Shown: positions 15,653 to 26,178, numbered from the stretch's first letter. The stretch is DNA of 35,472 nucleotides from Candidatus Nomurabacteria bacterium CG1_02_43_90 (GCA_001871765.1 MNVN01000018.1:1-35472), one strand, 5' to 3'. Numbers and translations: made by a program. The notes: generated by a model from the sequence alone, not told the origin.

Positions 15653-16729
15653 CTAGGCACGAGTTTTTTTCTGTTTTTCAATATCATTCACAAATTCCAT
15701 GAGCGCAGCGGCAACGGGCACAGAAATAAGGATGCCCAGGAATCCTCCAAGTTCAGCTCCCGCAAGAAGGGCGAGGATAACAAGGATAGGTGGCACACCG
15801 ACGACTTTTCGAACAACGAGTGGGTAAATGAGGTGACTCTCAAACTGCTGGACAAGGATATAGAAACCAGCAATCATAATCGCAAGGCTTGCCCCGCCGG
15901 TAGTAAATGCAAGGATAACCCCTGGAATGGCCGAGATAATTGGTCCAAAGACCGGAATGATTTCGAAAAGCCCTGCAAGAAGTGCGAGTAACATTGCGTA
16001 AGGAATGCCAAAAATGGTAAGTCCGAGATATACAAGAACAAAAATGAGCACCCCGAGGAGTAGCTGACCTTGCATCCATTTCCCTATTTTTTCCTTTGAG
16101 CGTTCCCAGAGGTTGATTGCGTATGCTTCGTTACCAAAAGGAATAACGATCTTTAGAAAATTCTCAATACCACGTTCCTGCATTGCAAAATAAAAAGAAA
16201 GAACAACAATAAGGATAAAGCTGAGAGCACTGCCCAAAACGATATTCGCAGTACCTAAAACTCCGCGAGAAGTTGCCCCTCCTATTCCAGAAACACTCTT
16301 TATGATCTCTTCAAAAAAAGGATTTGTACTATTTGCTGATGTAGCTTGTCCCGTTTGAGAAAAAGCAGGGGTAAGAAGACTGTTTCCCCCGAAAAGACTT
16401 TGATCAACTGAATGAATCATGCTGGGAAGGTTTTGCGAAACTTCGGCAAACTCATTAATAATAGGCGGAATAAAAATGTACGCGACCCCAAAAAACAACC
16501 CCGCGAGTCCAGCATACGTGACAAGCACTGCAGGAATACGGTGAACGCGGTACTTCCCTAAAAACTTAATGCCTGGCTCAATAGAAGATGCCAAAATAAC
16601 TGCGGTAATAACAATGAGCGCAAGGTCACGCAAAACCCACAACGCCCAAACAACGGCAAGGATGATGATTGCTTTTATAATCGTCCCAGTCGTAATCGAA
16701 ATAGTTGTTTCAGTCTTAGAATCTTTCAT
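15653..16729 (-). CDS. AI-2E/PerM-family permease (YhhT-like membrane protein)
   Basis: Multi-TM; ALLAGLFEIIPVFGPIISAIPGVILAFTTGG, FYILVQQFESHLIYPLVVRKVVGVPPILVILALLAGAELGGFLGILISVPVAAALMEF. Confidence 0.9.
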   Translation of the reverse strand: MKDSKTETTISITTGTIIKAIIILAVVWALWVLRDLALIVITAVILASSIEPGIKFLGKYRVHRIPAVLVTYAGLAGLFFGVAYIFIPPIINEFAEVSQNLPSMIHSVDQSLFGGNSLLTPAFSQTGQATSANSTNPFFEEIIKSVSGIGGATSRGVLGTANIVLGSALSFILIVVLSFYFAMQERGIENFLKIVIPFGNEAYAINLWERSKEKIGKWMQGQLLLGVLIFVLVYLGLTIFGIPYAMLLALLAGLFEIIPVFGPIISAIPGVILAFTTGGASLAIMIAGFYILVQQFESHLIYPLVVRKVVGVPPILVILALLAGAELGGFLGILISVPVAAALMEFVNDIEKQKKTRA

Positions 16730-16847
16730 GGTTGTATCGTACCACAAAATCTACCTTAGGGGAACCCGTAGAAAATAGATCCTCAAAAAGGCTACTTGAA
16801 GCGACAAAGCTTTCTTTTTTGCAATAAGTCTCGAGAAATCCTCTTCT

Positions 16848-18116
16848 CTAAAATTTCAAAAGTTTTTTAAAAGAATTACCCTCTTTCGTTGGACCAATAA
16901 GTGCCAGATTACAATTTTTATCTACAAAAATAATACGCGCTATTTTTTGTATATCTTCCGCCGTTACTGCTCGAATTTGCCACTCACGCTCTTGAGGTGT
17001 TACAATTTCACGACGAAAGATCTCCTGCATGCCATAGTACTCAGCAAGGTCTTCAGACGACTCGAGTCCGAGATACATCATACCGACGAGGTGTTCCTTC
17101 ACTTTTGCAAGTTCTTCTTTTGAGACGAGCTCTTCTTTCATACCTTTGAATTCTGTCATGACAGCCTGCAATACTTCTTCAAGGCGATCGTTGGCAACAC
17201 CTGCTGAAACTGAGAAGTAGCCACTATCAGTCGAAGTACTGTTCCCCGCACGGACATAATACCCGACCCCCATTTCGTCACGCAATTTTCTAAAAAGACG
17301 CGAAGACATACCACTTCCCAATATCCCCCCAAGGACTGCGACTATCGGATTTCTCTCGTCATACAGAGGGAATGAACGCACGCCAAGAATAAAATGGGTT
17401 TGATCAGTCTCCTTGAACTGTGTAGCAATTTGTGGAGATACTTGTTTTGTCGTTGTTCTTTTTTTACCTTTCTTTTTACTTTCGGAAACCCCTTTAAACT
17501 TTTTTGTGATTTCCTTGAAAGCCTCTCTCTCGTCGATATTCCCCGACACGATGACCGTAGTCGCAGAAGCTACATAATGAGCCTTGCGGTACGCGATAAA
17601 ATCTTTGCGATTCATTCCTCGTACAATGTCCCGCGGACCCGCAATCGCCCACCCTGCAGGTTGGTCGCCATACAAAAGACTCATCCACACCTCATGGACT
17701 TTTTGCATCGGCATATCGTCGTACATATTGATCTCATCCACGATAACTCCTTTTTCTTTTTCAATTTCAGATTCTTTGAGGAGGGGGTTGAGGTAGAGAT
17801 CGGAAATGATATCAATAAGTTTTAGGAAATCTGAGGCCTTCCCTTTTGCGTAAAAACCCGTGAATTCCTGTCCGGTAAACGCGTTGAATTCACAACCAAG
17901 CGTATCGAGCTCTTTTGACAAATCACTAGTGTTGGGGCGGTTGATTGTACCCTTGAAACACATATGTTCAAGAAAATGAGAGACTCCATTCTTTGCCTTT
18001 CTCTCATATTTTGAGCCAGCCTCCACCAGCACCAATACGGTTACTGTAGGATTGTCCGCCATAGGAATCGTAATCATACGCAAACCGTTGGGTAATGTTT
18101 TTTTCTTGAATTTCAT
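16848..18116 (-). CDS. M16 family zinc peptidase
   Basis: NGVSHFLEHMCFKGTINRP (HxxEH), IVDEINMYDDMP, ILGSGMSSRLFRKLRDEMGVGYYV. Confidence 0.95.
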   Translation of the reverse strand: MKFKKKTLPNGLRMITIPMADNPTVTVLVLVEAGSKYERKAKNGVSHFLEHMCFKGTINRPNTSDLSKELDTLGCEFNAFTGQEFTGFYAKGKASDFLKLIDIISDLYLNPLLKESEIEKEKGVIVDEINMYDDMPMQKVHEVWMSLLYGDQPAGWAIAGPRDIVRGMNRKDFIAYRKAHYVASATTVIVSGNIDEREAFKEITKKFKGVSESKKKGKKRTTTKQVSPQIATQFKETDQTHFILGVRSFPLYDERNPIVAVLGGILGSGMSSRLFRKLRDEMGVGYYVRAGNSTSTDSGYFSVSAGVANDRLEEVLQAVMTEFKGMKEELVSKEELAKVKEHLVGMMYLGLESSEDLAEYYGMQEIFRREIVTPQEREWQIRAVTAEDIQKIARIIFVDKNCNLALIGPTKEGNSFKKLLKF

Positions 18117-18150
18117 AAAGGTAGTCTAGCATAAACTATACCCAACAAAC

Positions 18151-18200
18151 AAAAAGCCCCTCAATTCTTTATGGAAATATCCATGAAGAATTGAGGGGCA
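18151..18200 (-). terminator. Terminator upstream of the M16 gene (ends the preceding unit)
   Basis: GCCCCTCAATTCTTTATGGA aa TATCCATGAAGAATTGAGGGGC with minus-strand T-tract. Confidence 0.75.
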
Positions 18201-18320
18201 ATACCATCCTCACTGAGGATGGTGGGGGGGGCGCGTAACCGGAAAGAAAGGACTTTTCTTTGTATGAGAAGAACCGCAGAATAAATAAAGAAAAGCACGG
18301 GGTTCCGGGCTTTTTGTGAT

Positions 18321-18629
18321 TTACGAGATGAGAGCTGATTCATCTTTCAAGCGACGACTACCTTTAACCGCAAGTGCGAACATCACCGCAAAAAACAACT
18401 CGAGAAAAGACCACGCCATGTCCCCGATTAAGAAGTCCCAACAGGAAATACTAATGGAAAACAGAAAAAGTACTGAGAGCAACAACGTTATCTTCTTTTT
18501 TACAAATTCTGCCACACACGTTGTTACTTTCGGATAGTACGCAGAGAGTAACTCATACGCTACCACAAAAACCAAAAAAATAAGCACTACCACGAATAAT
18601 TCCTGGTAATACTGGACAATTAGCAACAT
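18321..18629 (-). CDS. Small hypothetical membrane protein (about 3 TM)
   Basis: Hydrophobic segments, e.g. LFVVVLIFLVFVVAYELL and ITLLLSVLFLFSISISCW; flanked by a terminator-like hairpin near 18290-18317. Confidence 0.55.
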   Translation of the reverse strand: MLLIVQYYQELFVVVLIFLVFVVAYELLSAYYPKVTTCVAEFVKKKITLLLSVLFLFSISISCWDFLIGDMAWSFLELFFAVMFALAVKGSRRLKDESALIS

Positions 18630-18678
18630 ACGCCCTCTCTTTACATGGTAAACGCTACAAAAACAAAACTAAAACTGA

Positions 18679-20094
18679 CTATAAAATAACGCTCCTTATA
18701 TAGTTTGTCAACTCACTAATTGACATACGCTGTTGCTCCCCTGTATCGCGATCGCGAATAGTGACCGTGTCTTTGAGTGCAGGAGTCTCGCCTAATGTAT
18801 CAAAATCGATAGTTACGCAGAACGGTGTGCCAATTTCGTCTTGGCGACGATAGCGCTTGCCGACATTGCCATTGTCGTCAAACTCACACATAAAGTCTTT
18901 GCGGAGCAAAGCAAAAACCTCGCGCGCTTTTGCCACGAGTTCTGGTTTGTTTTTCAAAAGTGGAAAGACGGCGCATTTGATAGGTGCGAGTTTTGGAGGA
19001 AATTTCAAAAATACTCGCGTATTATCCCCTTCGCCGACTTCGGTATAAGCGTTATCGAGGAACATCAAGAAAAGTCTCCCGAGACCAACTGAGGTTTCCA
19101 TAATATGCGGAACGAATCGTATCTTCGTCTCTTCGTCAAAATAATCGAGAGATACACCAGAGAACTTTGCATGCTGAGTTAAATCCCAATCCCCACGCGC
19201 ATGAATACCCTCAACCTCTTTGAACGATCCTCCAAAAAAAGCGTATGCATACTCAATGTCATACGCATCGCTCGCATAGTGCGCAAGTTTTTCGTGTTTA
19301 TACCAGCGAATCTTTTCCGCGGGAATACCCAAGGAAAGGAACCACTGCCAACGAACCTCTTTCCACATTTCGTACAGCTCTTTCGTTTGCGTAGGGTTAT
19401 GAAAATACTGCATCTCCATTTGTTCAAACTCACGCGTTCTAAAGATATATTGGCGAGCGGCGATTTCGTTACGAAAAGCCTTTCCTACTTGCGCAATACC
19501 GAACGGCAATTTTGGGTGAAGTGAATCAAGCGTGTTTTTATATTCCAGATAAATACCCCCACAGGTTTCGGGGCGGAGGTACATGACGTTCTCCTCCGTT
19601 AAACTATCTACCGGCGAGCCGAGGTTTGACGTTACCATCATGGAAAAAGACTTTGCGGGAGTAATGTCCGCGGAGCCACATTTTGCGCAGACAAGCTTTT
19701 TCTCCGCGCGCAATTTGTCGAGCTCTGTATTCAAAAAATCAAGGGGCATTTTATCTGCAGGAATACCAAAACCTTCGAGGATATGGTCCGCACGATAGCG
19801 TGATTTGCAATTGCGACAGTCTACCTGCGGGTCGTTGAATCCACCCACATGCCCCGAGGCAACCCATGTTTGTGGATGCATGAAGATAGCACTATCGAGG
19901 CCATATACATCATCACGAAGTTGCACCATACTCTTCCACCACTCACTCTTGATATTCTCTTTGAGGAGAACGCCGTAGTGCCCATAGTCGTATACACCAG
20001 CAAGCCCTCCGTAAATCTCAGAGGATGGGTACACGAAACCACGCCGTTTTGCGAGCGAAGTGATTTTTTCCATTACTTCAGTTAAGGGGTTCAT
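18679..20094 (-). CDS. glyS: Glycyl-tRNA synthetase (dimeric class II type)
   Basis: LAKRRGFVYPSSEIYGGLAGVYDYGHYGVLLKENIK, LRPETCGGIYLEYKN, GKAFRNEIAARQYIFRTREFEQMEMQYF, ETSVGLGRLFL. Confidence 0.96.
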   Translation of the reverse strand: MNPLTEVMEKITSLAKRRGFVYPSSEIYGGLAGVYDYGHYGVLLKENIKSEWWKSMVQLRDDVYGLDSAIFMHPQTWVASGHVGGFNDPQVDCRNCKSRYRADHILEGFGIPADKMPLDFLNTELDKLRAEKKLVCAKCGSADITPAKSFSMMVTSNLGSPVDSLTEENVMYLRPETCGGIYLEYKNTLDSLHPKLPFGIAQVGKAFRNEIAARQYIFRTREFEQMEMQYFHNPTQTKELYEMWKEVRWQWFLSLGIPAEKIRWYKHEKLAHYASDAYDIEYAYAFFGGSFKEVEGIHARGDWDLTQHAKFSGVSLDYFDEETKIRFVPHIMETSVGLGRLFLMFLDNAYTEVGEGDNTRVFLKFPPKLAPIKCAVFPLLKNKPELVAKAREVFALLRKDFMCEFDDNGNVGKRYRRQDEIGTPFCVTIDFDTLGETPALKDTVTIRDRDTGEQQRMSISELTNYIRSVIL

Positions 20095-20123
20095 AGAGGT
20101 GACGAGTGGTCTTTGTTACTAGC

Positions 20124-22034
20124 TCAATTTACCACAGTTACTTGGTTTTGACCAACTTGAGGGTCTGAAGAGAGGTAAGTCGTTAAAGGAGGTTTTTGGT
20201 CGCGTAATTCCGTCTTCGTAAAATCATCGGTACCCAGAAGAACAACGTCTCCCGTAAGTTTTGGTGCCTGTCCTACCTGACTGAGACTTGGCAAGAAAGA
20301 GATTTGGAAGGAAACATCACGTGTGCCCCCTGCCGGGATGCGCCCCGCATTCCACGTCACTTCGGAGTTCACGTCAGTGTAGATTACCCCTTCACCTTCA
20401 GGAGAGATTTTGTTCAACCACTTTACGTAAATTGGTAAGGTGGTTTTAACAACAGCATTTGAAACACTATTCGAAGAATTGTGTACCGTGAAGGAAACAG
20501 TGTAGGTTGTTTCCTTGTCTACCTTGGGAGGTAGTGCTCCCGTGTTTTTAAAAGGACCAGAAAAATATGTCGCGCGCGCGCCAAGACGAAGGTCCGTATC
20601 AAACTTCACCGTACGCGAAGCAAAGGTGGTGATGTCTTCTGAGCTCCCTGAAGTAGACGTGCGCTGTGCATGAGCCTGAACATCAAAGATTACCTGTGGA
20701 TTTTTTATGATTGAGGTCGTGTTCGCATCAAGTGCCCGCGGAGAAAAACTGAAACCAACGGACCCTCTTGCTCCTGGTTCGACAAGGCGGAGCTCTGGAT
20801 TTCCTCGTTTGTCCCAAACGATAGTATCGTCAATGGATCGATAAAACCCGCCGATTGAAGCGTACACTGAATAGCGATTAAGTACTTCACCATTGAGTTT
20901 TGCTTCAATTACGACGTTGCTAAGTGGTGCGGGATTGTTATTTTGCCAAGAAATAACTGCTTGCACCGTTTCCCCGAGTCCCATAACATACTCAGGAGAA
21001 TGCTCGTTGTTGACCGTGAGGTCGAGCCCGAGAAAAGGCTTAGTTATTACCGTTGACTCACTAACAGAATCATAGATAATTCCAATCAATCTTTCATCTC
21101 TTGTACTCTGTGTCCCTACAGAAATTTTTGTAATTTTTTCTTCGTTTTCTTGGCCTTCGAGGATACCATGGATTTTAATAATGCGCGTTTCCTCAGGAGC
21201 AAGGTTCGCTATCTGCCAACTATTCGTATTGTATGTTGGCGAAGGATCAGCACTTTTGAAGCTGAATCCCACGGGATATTCTGCGGTAACAATGAGGGCT
21301 CCCGTGGGGTCTTTTGTATTAGAACTGACGCTTAGGTCAAACTCAGCTTCCTGTCCTGAATTTGCTTCTTTGCGAGCTCCGAGAATTATATTGACCGGGG
21401 ATGAGGATACTTTGATGGCGTAGGTTTTTGATTTCTTTAATGTTGCATTTGACCCCGCCATACGGTACTCCAAAGTTACGGTCACTTCTTTGCTTGTGTT
21501 TTCTTGTCCGTATAGAAGCGCGGGTACTTTTTCTGTGATGACCTGTCCTGGGAGAATTGCGCCTACATCTTGTGAGTTCCGCAAAAGTTCCGATTTATCA
21601 GTTGAGGAATAGAAACCAGAAGGATATTCAACGAGAAGTGTTGCTGAGTCAACGGAAACCTTATTTCCATTGGTTATCACAAAATTCGTATCAAAGGGCT
21701 CCCCTCCAGCAATAGCAAGGGGGGCAGAAATATCAATGTTAATATTTGTACCAGAAACAACATTAAGTCCTTTCCACCAAACAAAACTTGTAACGAGTGC
21801 AGCGATAAAGAAAAAACCTGCTGAGAATAGTGTAATTTTTTTCATCATACGATGTCGTTTTTCTTTACGTGCCTCTGCTTCTTCGAGAGAGAGGGCGTCT
21901 GTTTTTGCATCCCACGATTCCCCTACGGAGATTTCTTTATGCGTAAGCACGTTTTCTTCAGTGAGGGGCTTGAAATCTTTTGAATACAGCTCCTTCTCGA
22001 GCTCCTCAATTCTACTTTTTACATCATCTGCCAT
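20124..22034 (-). CDS. Hypothetical single-TM protein with large extracellular beta-sandwich/CARDB- or DUF11-like repeats
   Basis: Cytoplasmic N-terminus, TM ITLFSAGFFFIAALVTSFVWW, repeated Ig-like segments. Confidence 0.7.
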   Translation of the reverse strand: MADDVKSRIEELEKELYSKDFKPLTEENVLTHKEISVGESWDAKTDALSLEEAEARKEKRHRMMKKITLFSAGFFFIAALVTSFVWWKGLNVVSGTNINIDISAPLAIAGGEPFDTNFVITNGNKVSVDSATLLVEYPSGFYSSTDKSELLRNSQDVGAILPGQVITEKVPALLYGQENTSKEVTVTLEYRMAGSNATLKKSKTYAIKVSSSPVNIILGARKEANSGQEAEFDLSVSSNTKDPTGALIVTAEYPVGFSFKSADPSPTYNTNSWQIANLAPEETRIIKIHGILEGQENEEKITKISVGTQSTRDERLIGIIYDSVSESTVITKPFLGLDLTVNNEHSPEYVMGLGETVQAVISWQNNNPAPLSNVVIEAKLNGEVLNRYSVYASIGGFYRSIDDTIVWDKRGNPELRLVEPGARGSVGFSFSPRALDANTTSIIKNPQVIFDVQAHAQRTSTSGSSEDITTFASRTVKFDTDLRLGARATYFSGPFKNTGALPPKVDKETTYTVSFTVHNSSNSVSNAVVKTTLPIYVKWLNKISPEGEGVIYTDVNSEVTWNAGRIPAGGTRDVSFQISFLPSLSQVGQAPKLTGDVVLLGTDDFTKTELRDQKPPLTTYLSSDPQVGQNQVTVVN

Positions 22035-22087
22035 GCTTTCTAGTATACCACTACGGAGTTAGAAAGTTAAAAGTTTTTGGGGAATGA

Positions 22088-22675
22088 TTAGAGATGTGAT
22101 GCGCTGAGTGCTTCGTTAATAAGGGGAAGTACTTTTGAGCGCAACGGTTCGAAACCTTCAAGGATCTCCTTCGTCCAGACTCCCGACTCAAGAAAAATAT
22201 CGTAACCTGTTGCATCAAGGTATCCCAAATGCGCCAACACGCGCATCGCAACCAGCGTCTCAAAAGAAAGCACGAGTTCGAGGGGTAGTGGTTGCTCCTC
22301 CAAAAAACTGACTGCACCAACGAGATCATTAAATACTTCATCTTCCCTCCCCTCGCCCTGCAAAAGTCGCACGAGAAGTGTGCAGTACCGCGCAAAAAGT
22401 TTGAGCGAGGTACTATTATTTTTTATATGCAAAAGCGGGCGCCACTCCCCCGCGCTCGTAATTCGCCACACTTCCTTCCCACGCACAAGGTCAAGGTGGA
22501 CAAAAGAAAAATCTTGGAGAACATAGCGGAGTTTTGACTTTTCCTCGCGTACTGATTGAGCAGAGGCGCTTACGAGCCCGAGCTCTTCGGTAAAAATTTT
22601 ATAAAAACGGTTTGACTCACCAATCGCTACACTCCCCAGAATAACCCCGCGTGTATGATACACCTGATATGCCAT
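22088..22675 (-). CDS. recO: DNA repair protein RecO
   Basis: MAYQVYHTRGVILGSVAIGESNRFYKIFTEELGLVSASAQSVREEKSKLRYVLQDF; RecO N-terminal OB-like pattern. Confidence 0.85.
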   Translation of the reverse strand: MAYQVYHTRGVILGSVAIGESNRFYKIFTEELGLVSASAQSVREEKSKLRYVLQDFSFVHLDLVRGKEVWRITSAGEWRPLLHIKNNSTSLKLFARYCTLLVRLLQGEGREDEVFNDLVGAVSFLEEQPLPLELVLSFETLVAMRVLAHLGYLDATGYDIFLESGVWTKEILEGFEPLRSKVLPLINEALSASHL

Positions 22676-22677
22676 AG

Positions 22678-25600
22678 TTATTTCTCGAGCGTGCACACAA
22701 AAGAAAGGTCGTCAACGGTAATCGACTTACCTTCCATCTCCCCAAAAATAATTTCACTAATAAGTGCAGTTTTTTTGATTTCTGACGCAAACTTTTCTAC
22801 GAGTGCTTGCCCGTCCGCATCTGTCTGAATACGCAAAACAACCACATCTGCAGGGGTAAGTGCCATCTTCTTGCGAAGTTCCTGTACACTTCGCAAGAAA
22901 TCACGGAACTGTCCTTCTTGTTTGAGCGCAGGGATGATTATCGTATCCAAAAGTACTTCCTCCTCACTTGCAGAATTAAACGATAATTCCTTAATATTTA
23001 TTTCGTCAAGAATAATAGACCGATATCCCTCGTCATCTTTTAAGAGTGCGTTTTTTACCGTAATGAGCGCAAGCGGTTGACGAACCTTGATACCGACTTT
23101 CGCGCGAACCTCAAGAGCGAGCGAAACGATGCGTCGCGCCTCTTCCATCTTTGCAAGGAGACTCTGATCTTCCTGTGCCTTGAGATTTTCTGGCCATGAT
23201 TCGAGGTGCACACTTTCCTTCTCGCCACCGACTCTCCCATAGATATGCTCCGCCAAAAACGGCATCACCGGTGCAAGCACTTTTGAAAATTCAAGAAGTA
23301 TAGTGCGGGTAGTTGCAAGCGCTTGTGCTCGGTCGAGAACATCGTCTGCCTTGAAGCGCTCACGGGAACGGCGCAAGTACCACGTGGAAAGGTCATCGAC
23401 AAAAAGATTGAGAGGCTTCATTGCGCGGTCAAGCTCGTAAGTATCAAACGATGCCGTTGTCTCCCTTACCACTTCGGCAAGTCGCGTGAGAATCCACTGA
23501 TCAAGAATATTTTGCGATCCCCCCTCTGTTTGTTGTACACCCTTCTCTGCATACAATTCATAGAAAGAGAGCACATTCGTAAGGCGCATGATAAATTTTT
23601 TAACGACCTCATCAACGCCCTTCTCTGAAAATGCCATGTCCTCGGCATGAACGATAGGAGCAGACAACAAATAGTAGCGTATCGCGTCAGCGCCATACGT
23701 GTTGAGGAGCATCCAGGGGTCAGGGTAATTCCTAAGCTTCTTCGACATCTTCTGTCCATCTTCGGCGAGAATTTGCCCATTCACGACCACTTGCTGAAAT
23801 GGCGCCTTATTAAAAAGTCCGACGGACAAAACGAGCATATTATAAAACCAGCCACGGGTCTGGTCGACCCCTTCACCAATAAAGTTTGCAGGAAAATTCT
23901 TTTCAAAAAGTTCGGCATTTTCAAATGGATAATGAAATTGCGCATAGGGCATCGAGCCCGATTCAAACCAACAATCAAAAACGTATGGCACGCGCTTCAT
24001 ATCACTACCACATGAGCAACCTACCGGGACTTTATCAATATAGGGACGATGAAAATCAAATTCAAAATCTGCGTTATGAGGAAAGAGAACAAAAGGAAGG
24101 TCACGAGCTGTTCCCGTCTCAACAAAATCGTCCGGCCCTTCTTTGAGCAACGTTGCCTCGTCCTTATTCATTCCCCGTGTTCCCGCTTCCAGCATCCATA
24201 CGCCATATTCATGGGTAATAATCAAAATCGTTTTACCCAGATATTTCGATTCTAATTCTTCAAGAAGGTTCATGACCCGATACTTCATTTCCATGAGTGT
24301 CTCTCCACCTTCGGGGCAACGATCAAACTTTTCACGAATCGTGGTAAATGTCTTGTGATATTCTTGCCCACTTTTCCCATCAAGAACGCCAAAGCCAATC
24401 TCGCGCAAACGATTATCGAGGATAATCGCCTCTTCTTTTATACCAATCGTTTCAGCAACAATTTTTGCGGTATCGTGGGTACGCTTGAGCGGTGAAGCAA
24501 CAATGAGGTCGATATTTTTCCCTTTGAGTGTTTCCGCAGTCTTGTGTACCATCTTGGTCCCCTCTTCGGTAAGTCCAAGCTTCCCCCCGCATCCTTCGAT
24601 ACTTGCGCACAGAATATTTTGCACATTGCTCTCTGCTTGCCCATGACGCATCACGATATAGGTATTGCCTGACTTCTTCGTATGCTCGGCAAGTTCGGCG
24701 CGACTGCCCAAAACTTTTTCGGTAGTGCACGTCTCGCATTTCCATACGGGAAGTGGTGCACCCCAGAAACGAGAACGCGAGATAGCCCAATCGCGCGCGC
24801 CCTCGAGCCATTTTCCAAAACGCCCGTCACGCATATTTTTTGGTACCCAATTTGTCTCTGCATTTTGGGCGAGGAGCTTTTCCTTGAGTGCGGAAACTTT
24901 TACAAACCATGACTCCGCTGCATAGTTCAAAAGCGGTGTATCGCATCGCCAACAATGTGGATATGCGTGCACCATTTTTTCTTTTGCAAAAAGCGCGCCC
25001 ATGCCGGCAAGGTGTTTAATAATTAAAATGTCGGTGGACTGGTGTCCATCCTTTTCTTTTGCCTTTGGTTTTACTGATACCCCCGCAAAATCACGTACTT
25101 CGTTTTTCATTACCCCATCCATTCCCACGTGTTGCACAAAGGGCAGATTTTCTTTTTTCCCGAGAGCCATATCATCCTCGCCAAAAGCAGGAGCAATATG
25201 CACAACTCCGGTACCACTCTCCATGGTCACAAAATCGGCACCATAAATCTTCCAGCCATTTTCTTTGTACGGAAGATTTGCTTGAGCGGAATAATAATCA
25301 AAAATCGGAGTGTATGACTTCCCTATCAAGTCCGTCCCGCGGATTGTTTCAATAACAACATATTCTTTATCTTTAAATACTGTTTCTAAGCGCGCAGAAG
25401 CAAGGATATAGTGAACTTCCCCTGAAGAAATTTTTACATACTCCTCAACAGGGTTCACTGCAAGCGCAACATTGCCCGGCAATGTCCACGGCGTCGTCGT
25501 CCATACGAGCACAAAGGTGTTTGGCTCGCCCACGAGTGCAAACTTAGCGGTGACCGAAATATCGGTAATGTCTTTGTATCCATCGGCAACTTCATTACTC

Positions 25601-26178
25601 GAAAGAGTCGTCTCACAGCGAGGACAAATGTGCATCGACTTGAACCCTTGGTAGATGAGCCCTTGATCAAAAAGATTTTTGAAAGCCCACCAAATGGATT
25701 CCGTGTAGTTGGCATCCATCGTGCGGTACGAATGCTCCATATCAATGAAGCGCCCAATACGGGGGATTATTTTTTTCCATTCGGTATCATAGCGTACCAC
25801 CGAAGCACGCGCTGCTTCGTTAAACTTTTCAAGGCCATACGCCTCGATGTCTTTTTTGTGCCCCAGGCCAAGCTCCTGCTCAATCAAGTTTTCTACGGGG
25901 AGACCATGACAGTCCCAGCCCCATACACGACGCACGTAGCGACCACGCATGGTCTGATAGCGTGGTATAACATCTTTGATTACCGAGGTAAGAATATGTC
26001 CATAGTGAGGCAACCCTGTCGCAAAAGGAGGCCCGTCATAAAATGAAAAGGGTTTTCCGTCTTTCGTCTGCTCGAGTGTTTTCTCAAAAATATGCAGGGT
26101 CTCCCAGCGCGCAAGAGTTTCCTCTTCGCGACGTGCTATTTCAGAAAGTTTATTTGGTTCTTTTTCCTCTTCGTTCAT
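22678..26178 (-). CDS. ileS: Isoleucyl-tRNA synthetase with embedded histidine-phosphatase domain
   Basis: PPFATGLPHYGHI, VWTTTPWTLPGNVALAVNP, WFVKVSALKEKL, KMSKKLRNYPDP; insertion with RHGQAESN, SPLKRTHDTA and ITHE. Confidence 0.95.
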   Translation of the reverse strand: MNEEEKEPNKLSEIARREEETLARWETLHIFEKTLEQTKDGKPFSFYDGPPFATGLPHYGHILTSVIKDVIPRYQTMRGRYVRRVWGWDCHGLPVENLIEQELGLGHKKDIEAYGLEKFNEAARASVVRYDTEWKKIIPRIGRFIDMEHSYRTMDANYTESIWWAFKNLFDQGLIYQGFKSMHICPRCETTLSSNEVADGYKDITDISVTAKFALVGEPNTFVLVWTTTPWTLPGNVALAVNPVEEYVKISSGEVHYILASARLETVFKDKEYVVIETIRGTDLIGKSYTPIFDYYSAQANLPYKENGWKIYGADFVTMESGTGVVHIAPAFGEDDMALGKKENLPFVQHVGMDGVMKNEVRDFAGVSVKPKAKEKDGHQSTDILIIKHLAGMGALFAKEKMVHAYPHCWRCDTPLLNYAAESWFVKVSALKEKLLAQNAETNWVPKNMRDGRFGKWLEGARDWAISRSRFWGAPLPVWKCETCTTEKVLGSRAELAEHTKKSGNTYIVMRHGQAESNVQNILCASIEGCGGKLGLTEEGTKMVHKTAETLKGKNIDLIVASPLKRTHDTAKIVAETIGIKEEAIILDNRLREIGFGVLDGKSGQEYHKTFTTIREKFDRCPEGGETLMEMKYRVMNLLEELESKYLGKTILIITHEYGVWMLEAGTRGMNKDEATLLKEGPDDFVETGTARDLPFVLFPHNADFEFDFHRPYIDKVPVGCSCGSDMKRVPYVFDCWFESGSMPYAQFHYPFENAELFEKNFPANFIGEGVDQTRGWFYNMLVLSVGLFNKAPFQQVVVNGQILAEDGQKMSKKLRNYPDPWMLLNTYGADAIRYYLLSAPIVHAEDMAFSEKGVDEVVKKFIMRLTNVLSFYELYAEKGVQQTEGGSQNILDQWILTRLAEVVRETTASFDTYELDRAMKPLNLFVDDLSTWYLRRSRERFKADDVLDRAQALATTRTILLEFSKVLAPVMPFLAEHIYGRVGGEKESVHLESWPENLKAQEDQSLLAKMEEARRIVSLALEVRAKVGIKVRQPLALITVKNALLKDDEGYRSIILDEINIKELSFNSASEEEVLLDTIIIPALKQEGQFRDFLRSVQELRKKMALTPADVVVLRIQTDADGQALVEKFASEIKKTALISEIIFGEMEGKSITVDDLSFVCTLEK
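24076..24666 (-). other. Histidine phosphatase (phosphoglycerate-mutase-like) domain inserted within IleRS
   Basis: NTYIVMRHGQAESN ... GLTEEGTKM ... LIVASPLKRTHDTAKIVAE ... LREIGFGVLDGKSG ... PEGGETL ... ILIITHEYGVWML, between GSRAELAEH and FHRPYIDKVPVGC. Confidence 0.9.

Noticed and set aside
18203-18231. G8 tract (18224-18231), and similar C8 tract near 28116, as phase-variable switches
   Set aside because: Both are intergenic, not clearly within a promoter spacer or reading frame; a single sequence gives no evidence of length variation.
18161-18343. 60-aa minus-strand ORF
   Set aside because: Runs through two terminator-like hairpins and a G8 tract; not credible as coding.
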